From Xanthomarina sp. F2636L (lineage in GTDB: Bacteria > Bacteroidota > Bacteroidia > Flavobacteriales > Flavobacteriaceae), in NCBI RefSeq assembly GCF_026410195.1, contig NZ_JAPMLM010000058.1, positions 62,001-126,000 on the forward strand: a stretch of 64,000 nucleotides of DNA, read 5' to 3'. Below the pieces are notes generated by a model. That model was not told where the DNA came from, did not search any database, and saw only the letters and a program-made list of their open reading frames with translations. Below are positions 27,314-35,466 of the stretch, in pieces. The translations under genes were made by a program, and so were the position numbers. Position 1 is the stretch's first letter. Every line of letters begins with the position of its first letter.

Positions 27314-28033
27314 ATGAAATATCTAAAAACAATCATATCAGTAATGATGTTGCTTATAGTAGTAACATCTTGTAATTCAGATAAATCTAAAGGTTCTCAA
27401 GAAGAAGTAGCCGTTTATCAATGTCCCATGCAATGCGAAGGGGATAAAACCTATACTGAAAACGTAACTTGTCCTATCTGTAAAATGGATTTAAAACAAG
27501 TTGATGCCCAAGTAAAAAAATCTGAAGCTAGCGATGAAATTTCAGGTGAATCTATTTTTAATCTTACTAGTAAATGGAATACAGAAGAAGGTAAAGAAAT
27601 TCAACTTGAAGATTTAAAAGGAAAAACCTTAGTTATGGTTATGATTTATACGTCTTGTAAAGCAGCCTGTCCAAGACTTGTTGCAGATATGCGAAATATT
27701 GAAGCTAAAATTCCTAAGGAAAGATTACAAAATTTAAACTTTGTTCTAGTAAGTATAGACCCTACTGTAGACACACCAAAACGTCTTAAAGATTTTGCCA
27801 TAGAAAATGTTATGGATGATGAGCACTGGACATTTTTACAAGGAACAGAAAGTGGTGTAAGAGAGTTTGCCAATGTTCTTTCTGTAAAATATAAAGAAAT
27901 TTCACCTATAGACTTTTCACATTCTAATATTATAAGTGTTTTTAATTCTGAAGGCGAGTTAATCCACCAACAAGAAGGCTTAGGTGTAGACAATAAAGAA
28001 ACTGTAGAAGCTATTATTCAGTTAACACAATAA
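27314..28033 (+). CDS. SCO/SenC copper chaperone with heavy-metal-binding N-terminal domain
   Basis: A 239-residue lipoprotein (lipobox V-V-T-S-C, Cys20). Residues about 35-62 hold two Cys pairs, C-P-M-Q-C and C-P-I-C, in a small heavy-metal-binding domain like those on copper efflux proteins. The SCO1/SenC thioredoxin fold follows, with the copper-binding C-K-A-A-C (Cys115, Cys119) and the distal His in F-S-H-S-N near 203. SCO proteins insert copper into oxidases, and here the nirK context suggests delivery to nitrite reductase. It abuts nirV with no intervening bases. Confidence 0.9.
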   Translation: MKYLKTIISVMMLLIVVTSCNSDKSKGSQEEVAVYQCPMQCEGDKTYTENVTCPICKMDLKQVDAQVKKSEASDEISGESIFNLTSKWNTEEGKEIQLEDLKGKTLVMVMIYTSCKAACPRLVADMRNIEAKIPKERLQNLNFVLVSIDPTVDTPKRLKDFAIENVMDDEHWTFLQGTESGVREFANVLSVKYKEISPIDFSHSNIISVFNSEGELIHQQEGLGVDNKETVEAIIQLTQ

Positions 28034-28043
28034 TTTTACCACT

Positions 28044-28079
28044 CGATAATTATTAAAAAGCGTTTTTATAACGCTATCG
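28044..28079 (+). promoter_or_regulatory. leader stem-loop before the porin gene
   Basis: A perfect inner stem AGCGTT / AACGCT (loop TTTAT) lies inside outer arms CGATA / TATCG. No T-run follows, so it is not a standard terminator. It could tune porin expression within the nirK transcript or stabilise the 3' end of the upstream message. Confidence 0.4.
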
Positions 28080-28097
28080 AATCCTAAAAATAATACA

Positions 28098-29369
28098 ATG
28101 AAAAAAATACTAGCAATCCTATGTATAGGACTTGGCATGGCAACCTATGCTCAAGAATTTGAAGTTTCGGCAGAATTAAGACCTCGGTTTGAATACAGAC
28201 ATGGTTACAAAACATTAGCCGTAGACTCTATAAATGCAGCTGCTTTTGTATCTCAGCGAACACGTTTAAATTTTGGGTACAAAAGTGAAAAACTAAATGC
28301 CTATTTTAGTTTGCAAAACGTAAGAGTTTGGGGAGATGTTCCAACTTTATCAGATTCTGATGTCAACGGCACAGCCATTCATGAAGCTTGGGCTGAAGTT
28401 CTTTTAAACAACCAGTTTTCTTTAAAATTTGGACGCCAAGAAATTGTTTACGACGACCAACGAATGTTTGGTAATGTAGGCTGGGCACAACAGGCCAGAA
28501 GCCACGATGCGCTTATTGTAACCTTTAAACCAAATAAAAATAACAGAATAGACTTAGGTTTAGCTCTTAGTGCTGAAAGTGAATCTTTGGCTGAAATAGA
28601 TTATAATGTAAATAACTACAAATCGTTTCAGTATCTATGGTATCATACCCGTTTAAGTGATATTGGATTGAGCTTTTTAATTCTTAATAATGGTTTGGCT
28701 TATTACGATTTAGATAGCGAGCAACAAGTAGATTATAACCAAACTTTTGGAACACATGCTAGCTATGCTAAAAGCAAACTAAAAGCAGATGCTTCTGCTT
28801 ACTTTCAAACAGGAAAAATAGCAAATACAGATTTAAGCGCTTTTAACTTCGCTTTAAATGCATATTATGACATTACAGATAATTTTAATATAGGTTTAGG
28901 AGGTGAGTATTTATCTGGTACAGATATGAACACTACAAGTAATAAGCTTGAATCTTTTAATCCTTGGTATGGAACCAACCATAAATTTAATGGATGGATG
29001 GATTATTTCTATGTTGGCAGTCATTCAGCTTCTGTTGGGTTACTGGATTTGAATGCAACCATTGCTTACCAAAAGAATAAATTTACAGCGAAATTAATGC
29101 CACATTTCTTTTCCTCAGCAGCAACTATTATTAATGGTTCAGGAGAGGAGTTAAGCAATACTTTAGGAACTGAAATAGATTTGACACTTGGTTATAATTT
29201 CTCGAAAGACATCCAGTTTCAAGTAGGATATTCTCAAATGTTTGCTACAGAAAGTATGGAAGTTTTAAAAGGAGGAGATAAAGATGCAACCAACAATTGG
29301 GCGTGGGCTATGATTGTGGTAAAACCAACCTTGTTTAAAACCAACTTCAAAAAAGAAGTAACAGAATAA
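28098..29369 (+). CDS. porin, alginate-export-like outer-membrane barrel
   Basis: A 423-residue protein with a signal peptide (cleavage after T-Y-A-Q, about 19) followed by many amphipathic strands. E-V-S-A-E-L-R-P-R-F-E-Y-R near 21 and L-K-F-G-R-Q-E-I-V-Y-D-D-Q-R-M-F near 113 are typical of alginate-export-type (AlgE-like) 18-stranded porins. Members adjacent to nirK are frequent in Bacteroidota. Its place at the end of the nirK-nirV-SCO series, 64 bases after SCO, suggests it passes nitrite or copper across the outer membrane (inference). The gene is convergent with the hemerythrin gene, 17 bases away. Confidence 0.82.
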   Translation: MKKILAILCIGLGMATYAQEFEVSAELRPRFEYRHGYKTLAVDSINAAAFVSQRTRLNFGYKSEKLNAYFSLQNVRVWGDVPTLSDSDVNGTAIHEAWAEVLLNNQFSLKFGRQEIVYDDQRMFGNVGWAQQARSHDALIVTFKPNKNNRIDLGLALSAESESLAEIDYNVNNYKSFQYLWYHTRLSDIGLSFLILNNGLAYYDLDSEQQVDYNQTFGTHASYAKSKLKADASAYFQTGKIANTDLSAFNFALNAYYDITDNFNIGLGGEYLSGTDMNTTSNKLESFNPWYGTNHKFNGWMDYFYVGSHSASVGLLDLNATIAYQKNKFTAKLMPHFFSSAATIINGSGEELSNTLGTEIDLTLGYNFSKDIQFQVGYSQMFATESMEVLKGGDKDATNNWAWAMIVVKPTLFKTNFKKEVTE

Positions 29370-29386
29370 AAACTATTTAAAATAGA

Positions 29387-29848
29387 TTATTTCCAAAATT
29401 CATCATCAAGATTGTCTTCAAAAGGCGCTTCGTGGTGAATTTTTTCTATTAGAATTAATTGCTCTTCTGTTGCAATTTTTTGAATTTCAGGAAAAAGCAC
29501 GCGTTCCTCAAAACGAATATGTTGTTCTAATTCTTCTTCAATTTTACTTAAGGTTTTTGGTTCTACTTCTGTTTCCGAAAACAATCGCTTTAAACGTCTG
29601 TGTTCTGCTAAAGCACGTTTTACCAGTTCATTGTCACTTTCTAAAATAGGGAAAACATGATTTTCTTCCATGTCAAAATGAGGAATCAAATGTGTTTCAA
29701 AAAACCAATCTGCATATGTTTTTATACGTTTTGGATCTATGTTTTTATTGAATCCGCTTCTAATTTTCCATGATAAAAGTAAGCCATGATGATGCTCTCT
29801 GCTTAAAGGTTGTAACGCTTTATGACGTTTTTGAGGTTTGGTTTTCAT
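29387..29848 (-). CDS. hemerythrin-like di-iron protein
   Basis: A 153-residue cytosolic four-helix protein. Iron-ligand motifs: S-R-E-H-H-H near 20, H-F-D-M-E-E near 54 and H-I-R-F-E-E-R-V near 110, plus E-H-R near 80. Such proteins bind O2 or NO at a di-iron site. The gene overlaps the end of the upstream membrane-protein gene by 29 bases, implying tight coupling. Together with ric and the Rrf2 regulator upstream, a role in NO handling is likely. Confidence 0.88.
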   Translation of the reverse strand: MKTKPQKRHKALQPLSREHHHGLLLSWKIRSGFNKNIDPKRIKTYADWFFETHLIPHFDMEENHVFPILESDNELVKRALAEHRRLKRLFSETEVEPKTLSKIEEELEQHIRFEERVLFPEIQKIATEEQLILIEKIHHEAPFEDNLDDEFWK

Positions 29849-31031
29849 ATGATTTGGTTTTATAAATATTAAAAATAAGACCTACAATTCCTAAAGGAAG
29901 TAAGATACTACTTAAAAACAGTAAGACATAATAGTTTGGTAACAATCCTATTCCAAAGTAAAACAAACAGCCTTGAATTATTAAAATGAGCTCTGTTAGC
30001 ACAAACCCCAATACAAAAATATACATTCCAAGAGTTATGTTTTTATTGAACTTTACTAAGTTGCTTTGTAAAATATAAACAAATAAAAATCCTGAAATAA
30101 CGCCTAACATGGTTAAATGTATGAAGCCAATTACTAAGTTTCTATGTTGAAATGCCATATTTGAAATTTCTGGAATTAATGATAAAGTTTGCATACCTAT
30201 TTTTAATATGAAACAGAATAAGGCAAACCTTAACATGAACTTAATAATTTTAGAGCTTTCATTGATTACTTTTTTAAAGCCGGGTTTAATTAGATTTAAA
30301 AAAATCATTAAAGCAGCTATTTGAAGTATTACACCCAAACCATTAACCCAAAGTAACGTAATATGTGGGGCAAACCAGTTTATAGGTAAAGCAAATGTGA
30401 GAATGGTTGAGGTAATTAGTAATTTAAAAAAAAGTCTAAATTTTCTTGAGTCTTTTATCTGTAACTTATGAAACAGAATGGCTAAAACAGCTATTAAAAA
30501 CCATCCGTTAAACTGAAAATGTAGGAAAAACTGTATGGCAATTTGATAAAAAGCTGAAGCCTGACCAAGAATTCCAACTGCAGGACCTAAACACCATACT
30601 CCAATGGTAGAAATAATCATAAATAGGAGTGATCCTTTAAGTAACAGTTTGGAGACTATAGACTGCGTTTCATGGTTTTTCCAAATAAGTCTAAAAAAAT
30701 AATAACTACAAAATATATGGAGCGTCGAGAATGTTATTGAAATTGCAGCATAGCCTTGAAAAGGAAAACTGAACAACATACCAACAACTGCAATTTGGGT
30801 AATCCAGAATAAGATATTGTAAACATGTTTTTTCTCAGGAATAAAATAATGGACAAAAAGTGTGTAAAGCATTAAATATACCCAACCCAACATGGCAATA
30901 TGTGAATGCGCATGTGTTAAAAACCGATAATTAAAAGAGATAGGAGATAAATAGGTGTAGCGCAAAGCCAATCCTAATAAGGCTGCAATAAGAAAATTAA
31001 TTAAGCAAGTAAGTACGAGCTTTTTGGGCAT
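29820..31031 (-). CDS. polytopic membrane protein with heme-copper-oxidase-like His motifs
   Basis: A 403-residue protein with about 12 membrane helices. I start it at ATG 31031, since the longer ORF begins with TTG. Conserved-looking histidines: H-A-H-S-H-I-A-M-L-G-W (His40, 42, 44) at the start of the second helix, L-H near 105, F-F-L-H-F-Q-F-N-G-W (His171), H-I near 223, and H-R-N-L-V-I-G-F-I-H-L-T-M-L-G (His296, His305). These resemble the heme ligands of subunit I of heme-copper oxidases and NO reductases, but the fold is divergent and the assignment is tentative. Coupled to a hemerythrin gene and next to ric and an Rrf2 gene, it is a candidate NO-responsive heme protein. Confidence 0.65.
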   Translation of the reverse strand: MPKKLVLTCLINFLIAALLGLALRYTYLSPISFNYRFLTHAHSHIAMLGWVYLMLYTLFVHYFIPEKKHVYNILFWITQIAVVGMLFSFPFQGYAAISITFSTLHIFCSYYFFRLIWKNHETQSIVSKLLLKGSLLFMIISTIGVWCLGPAVGILGQASAFYQIAIQFFLHFQFNGWFLIAVLAILFHKLQIKDSRKFRLFFKLLITSTILTFALPINWFAPHITLLWVNGLGVILQIAALMIFLNLIKPGFKKVINESSKIIKFMLRFALFCFILKIGMQTLSLIPEISNMAFQHRNLVIGFIHLTMLGVISGFLFVYILQSNLVKFNKNITLGMYIFVLGFVLTELILIIQGCLFYFGIGLLPNYYVLLFLSSILLPLGIVGLIFNIYKTKSYENQTSKTS

Positions 31032-31126
31032 ATTTAAAAACAATAGTAAAATGTAAAAGTAACGAAATAAAGAAAAACACTCCTCTTGTATTAGAAAAAC
31101 TACATGAACATAAACTTACTCCTCAA

Positions 31127-31134
31127 CAAATTTA
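31127..31134 (-). promoter_or_regulatory. -7 element for the His-rich membrane protein / hemerythrin pair
   Basis: On the minus strand TAAATTTG matches TAnnTTTG, 96 bases before the ATG at 31031. The long leader holds an imperfect inverted repeat (31074-31087 with 31152-31165). No copy of the RGGA-N8-TCCG site was seen here. Confidence 0.35.
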
Positions 31135-31204
31135 AAACCATAATTAATTACAGGAGAAGTGTTTTATTAAATACTATTACTAATGTTAAAATATTTATAT
31201 TTTA

Positions 31205-31241
31205 AAATCTGGAAGCCGTTGGGGAAGAGACTCCCAGATTT
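31205..31241 (-). terminator. possible terminator after ric
   Basis: Arms AAATCTGG / CCAGATTT enclose a 21-base loop that itself can pair GGG with CCC. On the minus strand it is followed by a T/A-rich run, not a pure T-run, so support is moderate. Confidence 0.4.
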
Positions 31242-31275
31242 ATCTTTAGAAAATGTCATTTGCTATTAATCATTC

Positions 31276-32007
31276 TTAAAGAAAAGCTTTTTCTAATTTG
31301 GCAGCTTCAGGGAATAATATGTTATTTTCTAAATGGATATGTAAGTGTAAATCTTTTTCAAACTCATCCAACATGGCAAATGTTACTTTGTATGTATTAC
31401 AAGCATCTGCTGGAGGTGTATAATTGTCTGTCAATTCAGCAATTTGTCTAAAGCGCTCTCCTTCATTCTCATGTTCTTGCATCATGGCAGCAATAGGATT
31501 AGCAACAGTTTCAAACTGTGGAGATAAAATGGCACCTTTTTCTATTTGTGCTTTTACCATCTTTTTAATGAAAGGGAATAAAATTAATTCCTCTTTTTTC
31601 ATATGAGATGCAAGCTCACCAGTAGAAGCAGTAAACAACTCATTGATTTTAAATAATTCAGGATGATTCCCACCATGTACTTTACAAAGCTTATCTAAAA
31701 ACTGACGTAAAACAGGTGTTTTTTCTTCCACATATCTGTGATGTTTTTTCTCAATATACTCAGCTAATAAATCTAATGGCCATGATTTGTAATCTATAGA
31801 TTGATTTGCATTGGAAGATACAATCTTATCTAAGTCGCTTAATAAAGTGTTGCTATCAATATTATTTTTTGTACAAACTTCTTCGATTGTTCTGTCACCT
31901 TTACAGCAGAAATCTATTCCATACTTAGAAAATACTGAAGCTGTTCTATAATCTTCGGCAACATACTGCCCTATTTGTTTTTGTGTGTCTTTAGTTAATG
32001 TTTCCAT
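31276..32007 (-). CDS. ric: iron-sulfur cluster repair di-iron protein (ScdA/YtfE/Ric)
   Basis: A 243-residue protein. The N-terminal ScdA_N domain has Y-R-T-A-S-V-F-S-K-Y-G-I-D-F-C-C-K-G near 20-37 with the twin Cys. The hemerythrin-like domain supplies iron ligands H-H-R-Y near 93, H-G-G-N-H near 114, H-M-K-K-E-E near 133, H-E-N-E near 179 and H-I-H-L-E near 223. Ric proteins repair Fe-S clusters damaged by NO or oxidants and can release NO from iron. It lies downstream of rrf2 with a 68-base gap containing a copy of the shared palindromic site. Confidence 0.94.
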   Translation of the reverse strand: METLTKDTQKQIGQYVAEDYRTASVFSKYGIDFCCKGDRTIEEVCTKNNIDSNTLLSDLDKIVSSNANQSIDYKSWPLDLLAEYIEKKHHRYVEEKTPVLRQFLDKLCKVHGGNHPELFKINELFTASTGELASHMKKEELILFPFIKKMVKAQIEKGAILSPQFETVANPIAAMMQEHENEGERFRQIAELTDNYTPPADACNTYKVTFAMLDEFEKDLHLHIHLENNILFPEAAKLEKAFL

Positions 32008-32020
32008 AATTATTTTTATT

Positions 32021-32036
32021 CGGATGTTTTTATCCT
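32021..32036 (-). promoter_or_regulatory. putative Rrf2/NsrR operator before ric
   Basis: On the minus strand AGGATAAAAACATCCG followed by AATAAAA matches the nirK and rrf2 sites in both half-sites and spacing. It ends 14 bases before the ric ATG. Confidence 0.55.
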
Positions 32037-32075
32037 ATTTATATTTAAATTTTTTTAAGTGAACTCAATTATTTT

Positions 32076-32510
32076 TTAAGTTTTTAAAAATGAGACACCA
32101 GATTTAATGTCTAATGCTAATTCTTCTAAGTTTGTGTTTTCCAACATAAATTTTAATTCGTCTCTAACAGATTTAAATTTATCGTGTACTGGGCAAGGAT
32201 GCAACTCATCACAAGTATGTAAACCTAAGCCACAACCTTTATAAATACTGTCTCCATCTATAGCATTAACAATTTGAGATAATTTAATAGTTGCAATAGC
32301 ATGTTTGTCTATCTCAAAACCACCATAAGCACCTTTTACAGAGTTAATAATTCCATGTCTTACTAGATCTTGAAGAATTTTAGCTGTAAAAGCTTCTGGA
32401 GAATTTATTTCTTTAGCAATAGCTTTCAGGCTAACTCGTTTATTTTCATAAGAGTTTAACGCTATATAAATAGACGCTTTAATTCCGTATTCGCATGCTT
32501 TAGAAAACAT
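32076..32510 (-). CDS. Rrf2-family transcriptional regulator, NsrR-like
   Basis: A 144-residue regulator with the Rrf2 winged helix (C-E-Y-G-I-K-A at the N-terminus, A-F-T-A-K-I-L-Q-D-L recognition region near 40-49, G-A-Y-G-G-F wing near 60). Three cysteines, Cys93, Cys100 and Cys106, have the spacing C-X6-C-X5-C, close to the cluster ligands of NsrR and IscR. Adjacent ric, hemerythrin and nirK genes favour an NO-sensing NsrR role over IscR, as no isc/suf genes are near. Its own promoter overlaps a near-perfect 30-base palindrome, consistent with autorepression. Confidence 0.88.
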   Translation of the reverse strand: MFSKACEYGIKASIYIALNSYENKRVSLKAIAKEINSPEAFTAKILQDLVRHGIINSVKGAYGGFEIDKHAIATIKLSQIVNAIDGDSIYKGCGLGLHTCDELHPCPVHDKFKSVRDELKFMLENTNLEELALDIKSGVSFLKT

Positions 32511-32530
32511 ATAATAGTTTTAATTCGGTA

Positions 32531-32562
32531 CAAATGTAAAATAAAAATTTAATACGGACAAA
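32531..32562 (-). promoter_or_regulatory. rrf2 promoter
   Basis: On the minus strand TTTG (32562-32559), a 20-base spacer and TACATTTG (32538-32531) give a complete Bacteroidota promoter, with the start codon 20 bases further at 32510. The -33 box lies inside the operator. Confidence 0.72.
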
Positions 32563-32577
32563 TTTATCCGAATTAAA
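32548..32577. promoter_or_regulatory. 30-base palindromic operator between rrf2 and an M16 peptidase gene
   Basis: The arms match at 13 of 15 positions around the core CGGACAAATTTATCCG (32555-32570). It covers the -33 box of rrf2 and lies 67 bases before the peptidase start at 32644, so it may act on both genes. Confidence 0.65.
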
Positions 32578-32643
32578 ATAATGTTAAATTTTAAAACAGA
32601 TTTATTTGTAAGATTTTATATATATTTAAAGAAACAAAAAAAT

Positions 32644-35409
32644 ATGAAATCAAAAAATCGATTTATTGCTGTATCCGCTAGTTTATTGCTATTTATAATG
32701 TCTTTTACTACAGCGGCGCAAATTAAACAGACTGCGAGTGTTGAAGGAATAACAGAATATAAGCTAGATAATGGTTTAAAAGTGCTATTGTTTCCAGATA
32801 ATTCGTCATCAACAATAACAGTAAATATTACCTATAAGGTTGGTTCTAGGCATGAAGGTTACGGAGAAAAAGGCATGGCTCATCTATTAGAACATATGGT
32901 ATTTAAAGGCACACCAAAACATCCTAATATTCCAGAAGAACTTACATCTCATGGAGCTAGGCCTAATGGAACAACTTGGTATGATCGTACTAACTATTTC
33001 GAAACATTTAATGCAACAGATGAAAATTTAGATTGGGCTTTAGATTTAGAAGCAGATAGAATGGTGAATTCTTATATTGCAAAAAAGGATTTAGAATCTG
33101 AATTTTCCGTAGTAAGGAATGAGTTTGAAAGTGGCGAAAACTCACCTTCAGGTGTGTTGATGAAAAAAGTTATTAGTGCTGCATTTATGTGGCATAACTA
33201 CGGTCAGTCAACTATTGGTAATCGTTCAGATATTGAACGTGTTCCAATAGAAAACTTACAAGCATTTTATAAAAAGTATTATCGCCCAGATAATGCCGTA
33301 TTAATGGTAACCGGTAAATTTGAAACGGACAAAACTTTAGCTCTTATTGAAAAAAAGTTTTCTGGTTTAAAAAACCCTTCAACACCATTAAACGATGTGC
33401 CAACTATAGAGCCTCCACAAGATGGAGAAAAGTTGGTGACTTTAAATAGAGTAGGAGATTTACAAATTGTTTCTGCATTATATCATACCCCAGCCGGATC
33501 TCATGAGGATTATGCTGCTATGAGCATCGTAGATAAAGTGCTTAACGATGTCCCATCAGGGAGAATATATAAAGCTTTGGTTGATGAGAATAAAGCCTCT
33601 TCTGTTTGGTCGTTTATGCCATTTACAAAAGAGCCTTCTTTTATTTATATAAATGTAAATGTGCCTTCAGATAAATCTTTACCAGAAGCAGAAGCAGCGT
33701 TATTAGGCCTATTAGATGATTTAAAAAATAATCCAATTACTGAAGAAGAACTCAATAGAGCGAAATCTTTAGAGCTTAAACAAATAGATCAGTTATTTAG
33801 AAATTCGTCTTTTTTAGCTACTTATATGAGTGAATTCATAGGCGCTGGAGATTGGAGATTAGCTTTTATAAATCGAGATAGAATAGAGGAAATGACTGTA
33901 GACAAAGTTAACGCTGCTATTCAGAGGTATTTAATTCAAACGAATAGGACAGTAGGAAAGTTTATTCCAACCGAAAAACCTATGCGTGTTGCCATTGAGC
34001 ATACAGAAAATGTAGAAGAGTTAGTTGCTAATTATAAAGGTAAAGAAAGCCTGGGAGCAGGAGAAGCTTTTGATGTGTCTTATGATAATATTGCAAGTCG
34101 TTTAGATATAGGAAATCTTGAAAAAACGGTTATCGAATATGGCTTTATTACTAAAGATAATCGTGGAGAAACAGTTAATCTTACATTTACCATTAGAAAT
34201 GGAAATATAAACGATTTCATGAATAAAGGAATGATTGCTAGTTATACTGCAGGTATGTTAGATAAAGGAACAACTACCAAAACTAGACAAGATATTGAAG
34301 ATAAATTAAGCGCTTTGAAATCTTCAGTAAATATCAATGGTTCTAATGGTAACATTCGCGTGACAATAAATAGTACTCGCGAAAATCTAAAAGGGGCTTT
34401 AGCAATAATGACAGATATGTTAAAGAATCCAAAGTTTGATCAAACAGAATTAGATAAATTAAAAACACAAGCTCTAGCTAGTATCGAACAAAATAAAACA
34501 GAGCCACAGTTTTTAGCCATTAGAGAAATTGGATTGTTAAATCAGAACTACAAAAAAGGACATCCAAATTACAATATGTCCATTGATGAAGAAATTGCAG
34601 CTATTAACGATGTAAGCATTGAGAAAATTCAATCGTATTACGATACGTTTTACGGGATATCAGATAATGCAACTTTAGTAGCTATTGGAAATATTAATGA
34701 GCAAGAGCTGAAAGATTATTTTGAAGCTGAATTTGCAGATTTTAAAGTAAATAAACCATACCTGCCAATAGCAGACCCATACATTGCAAATACAACAGAT
34801 AATGTTAAAATTAAAACGCCAGATAAGAAAAACTCGATTTCCTTTGGTGTATTGTCGTTTGAAGTAAGTCAGAATAATGAAGACTATGCAGCTCTACAAA
34901 TGGCTGGAGCTATTTTAGGTGGTGGGTTTTTGAATTCTCGAATTGCAAATAGACTACGTCAGCAAGATGGAGTTAGTTATGGAGCAGGAGGAAGTGTAAA
35001 CGTCGATAGCGATAATAAGGATAAAAACTCTTCCATTTTTGTGTATGCTATTTATGCTCCAGAAAATGCTGCAAAAGTACAATTAGGATTTAAAGAAGAG
35101 ATTGCACGTTTTATTCAAGATGGTATTACTGAAGAAGAACTTCAAGTTGCAATAAACGGATGGGTTCAAGGTCAAAATGTGTCTAGAGCAAAAGATAATG
35201 AGTTAGCAAGATTAATTAATAACAACTTATATTATAATAGAGATTTAAACTTTCAGAAAGAAATTGAAGAAAACGTAAAAGGTTTAACTGTTGATGACGT
35301 TAATACAGTCATTAAAAAGTATTTCAAAACATTCGAAGAATGGACGGTTGTTAATGCTGGAGATTTTGAAGAATTAAAAATTACTAATGAAGATAAAAAA
35401 GTAGATTAA
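32644..35409 (+). CDS. M16 (pitrilysin-type) zinc peptidase, secreted
   Basis: A 921-residue protein. I start it at ATG 32644: the longer ORF adds 21 residues before a perfect signal peptide that ends in T-T-A-A-Q. The inverted zinc motif H-L-L-E-H is at residues 80-84, with the distal Glu in R-N-E-F-E-S near 160. The second M16 half (about 500-910) lacks the zinc motif, as usual, and carries the R-x-x-x-x-x-Y-type loop near V-S-Y-G-A-G. It probably degrades peptides in the periplasm. It is divergent from rrf2, with the palindromic operator between. A second M16 gene occurs at 52835-55624. Confidence 0.92.
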   Translation: MKSKNRFIAVSASLLLFIMSFTTAAQIKQTASVEGITEYKLDNGLKVLLFPDNSSSTITVNITYKVGSRHEGYGEKGMAHLLEHMVFKGTPKHPNIPEELTSHGARPNGTTWYDRTNYFETFNATDENLDWALDLEADRMVNSYIAKKDLESEFSVVRNEFESGENSPSGVLMKKVISAAFMWHNYGQSTIGNRSDIERVPIENLQAFYKKYYRPDNAVLMVTGKFETDKTLALIEKKFSGLKNPSTPLNDVPTIEPPQDGEKLVTLNRVGDLQIVSALYHTPAGSHEDYAAMSIVDKVLNDVPSGRIYKALVDENKASSVWSFMPFTKEPSFIYINVNVPSDKSLPEAEAALLGLLDDLKNNPITEEELNRAKSLELKQIDQLFRNSSFLATYMSEFIGAGDWRLAFINRDRIEEMTVDKVNAAIQRYLIQTNRTVGKFIPTEKPMRVAIEHTENVEELVANYKGKESLGAGEAFDVSYDNIASRLDIGNLEKTVIEYGFITKDNRGETVNLTFTIRNGNINDFMNKGMIASYTAGMLDKGTTTKTRQDIEDKLSALKSSVNINGSNGNIRVTINSTRENLKGALAIMTDMLKNPKFDQTELDKLKTQALASIEQNKTEPQFLAIREIGLLNQNYKKGHPNYNMSIDEEIAAINDVSIEKIQSYYDTFYGISDNATLVAIGNINEQELKDYFEAEFADFKVNKPYLPIADPYIANTTDNVKIKTPDKKNSISFGVLSFEVSQNNEDYAALQMAGAILGGGFLNSRIANRLRQQDGVSYGAGGSVNVDSDNKDKNSSIFVYAIYAPENAAKVQLGFKEEIARFIQDGITEEELQVAINGWVQGQNVSRAKDNELARLINNNLYYNRDLNFQKEIEENVKGLTVDDVNTVIKKYFKTFEEWTVVNAGDFEELKITNEDKKVD

Positions 35410-35432
35410 TAATTTTTTATAGATTATAAAAT

Positions 35433-35466
35433 AAGCCGATTAGCTTCATGCCAATTGGCTTTTTTG
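35433..35466 (+). terminator. terminator after the M16 peptidase gene
   Basis: Arms AAGCCGATT / AATTGGCTT (one G-U pair) with an 11-base loop are followed by T-rich sequence. Confidence 0.8.
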
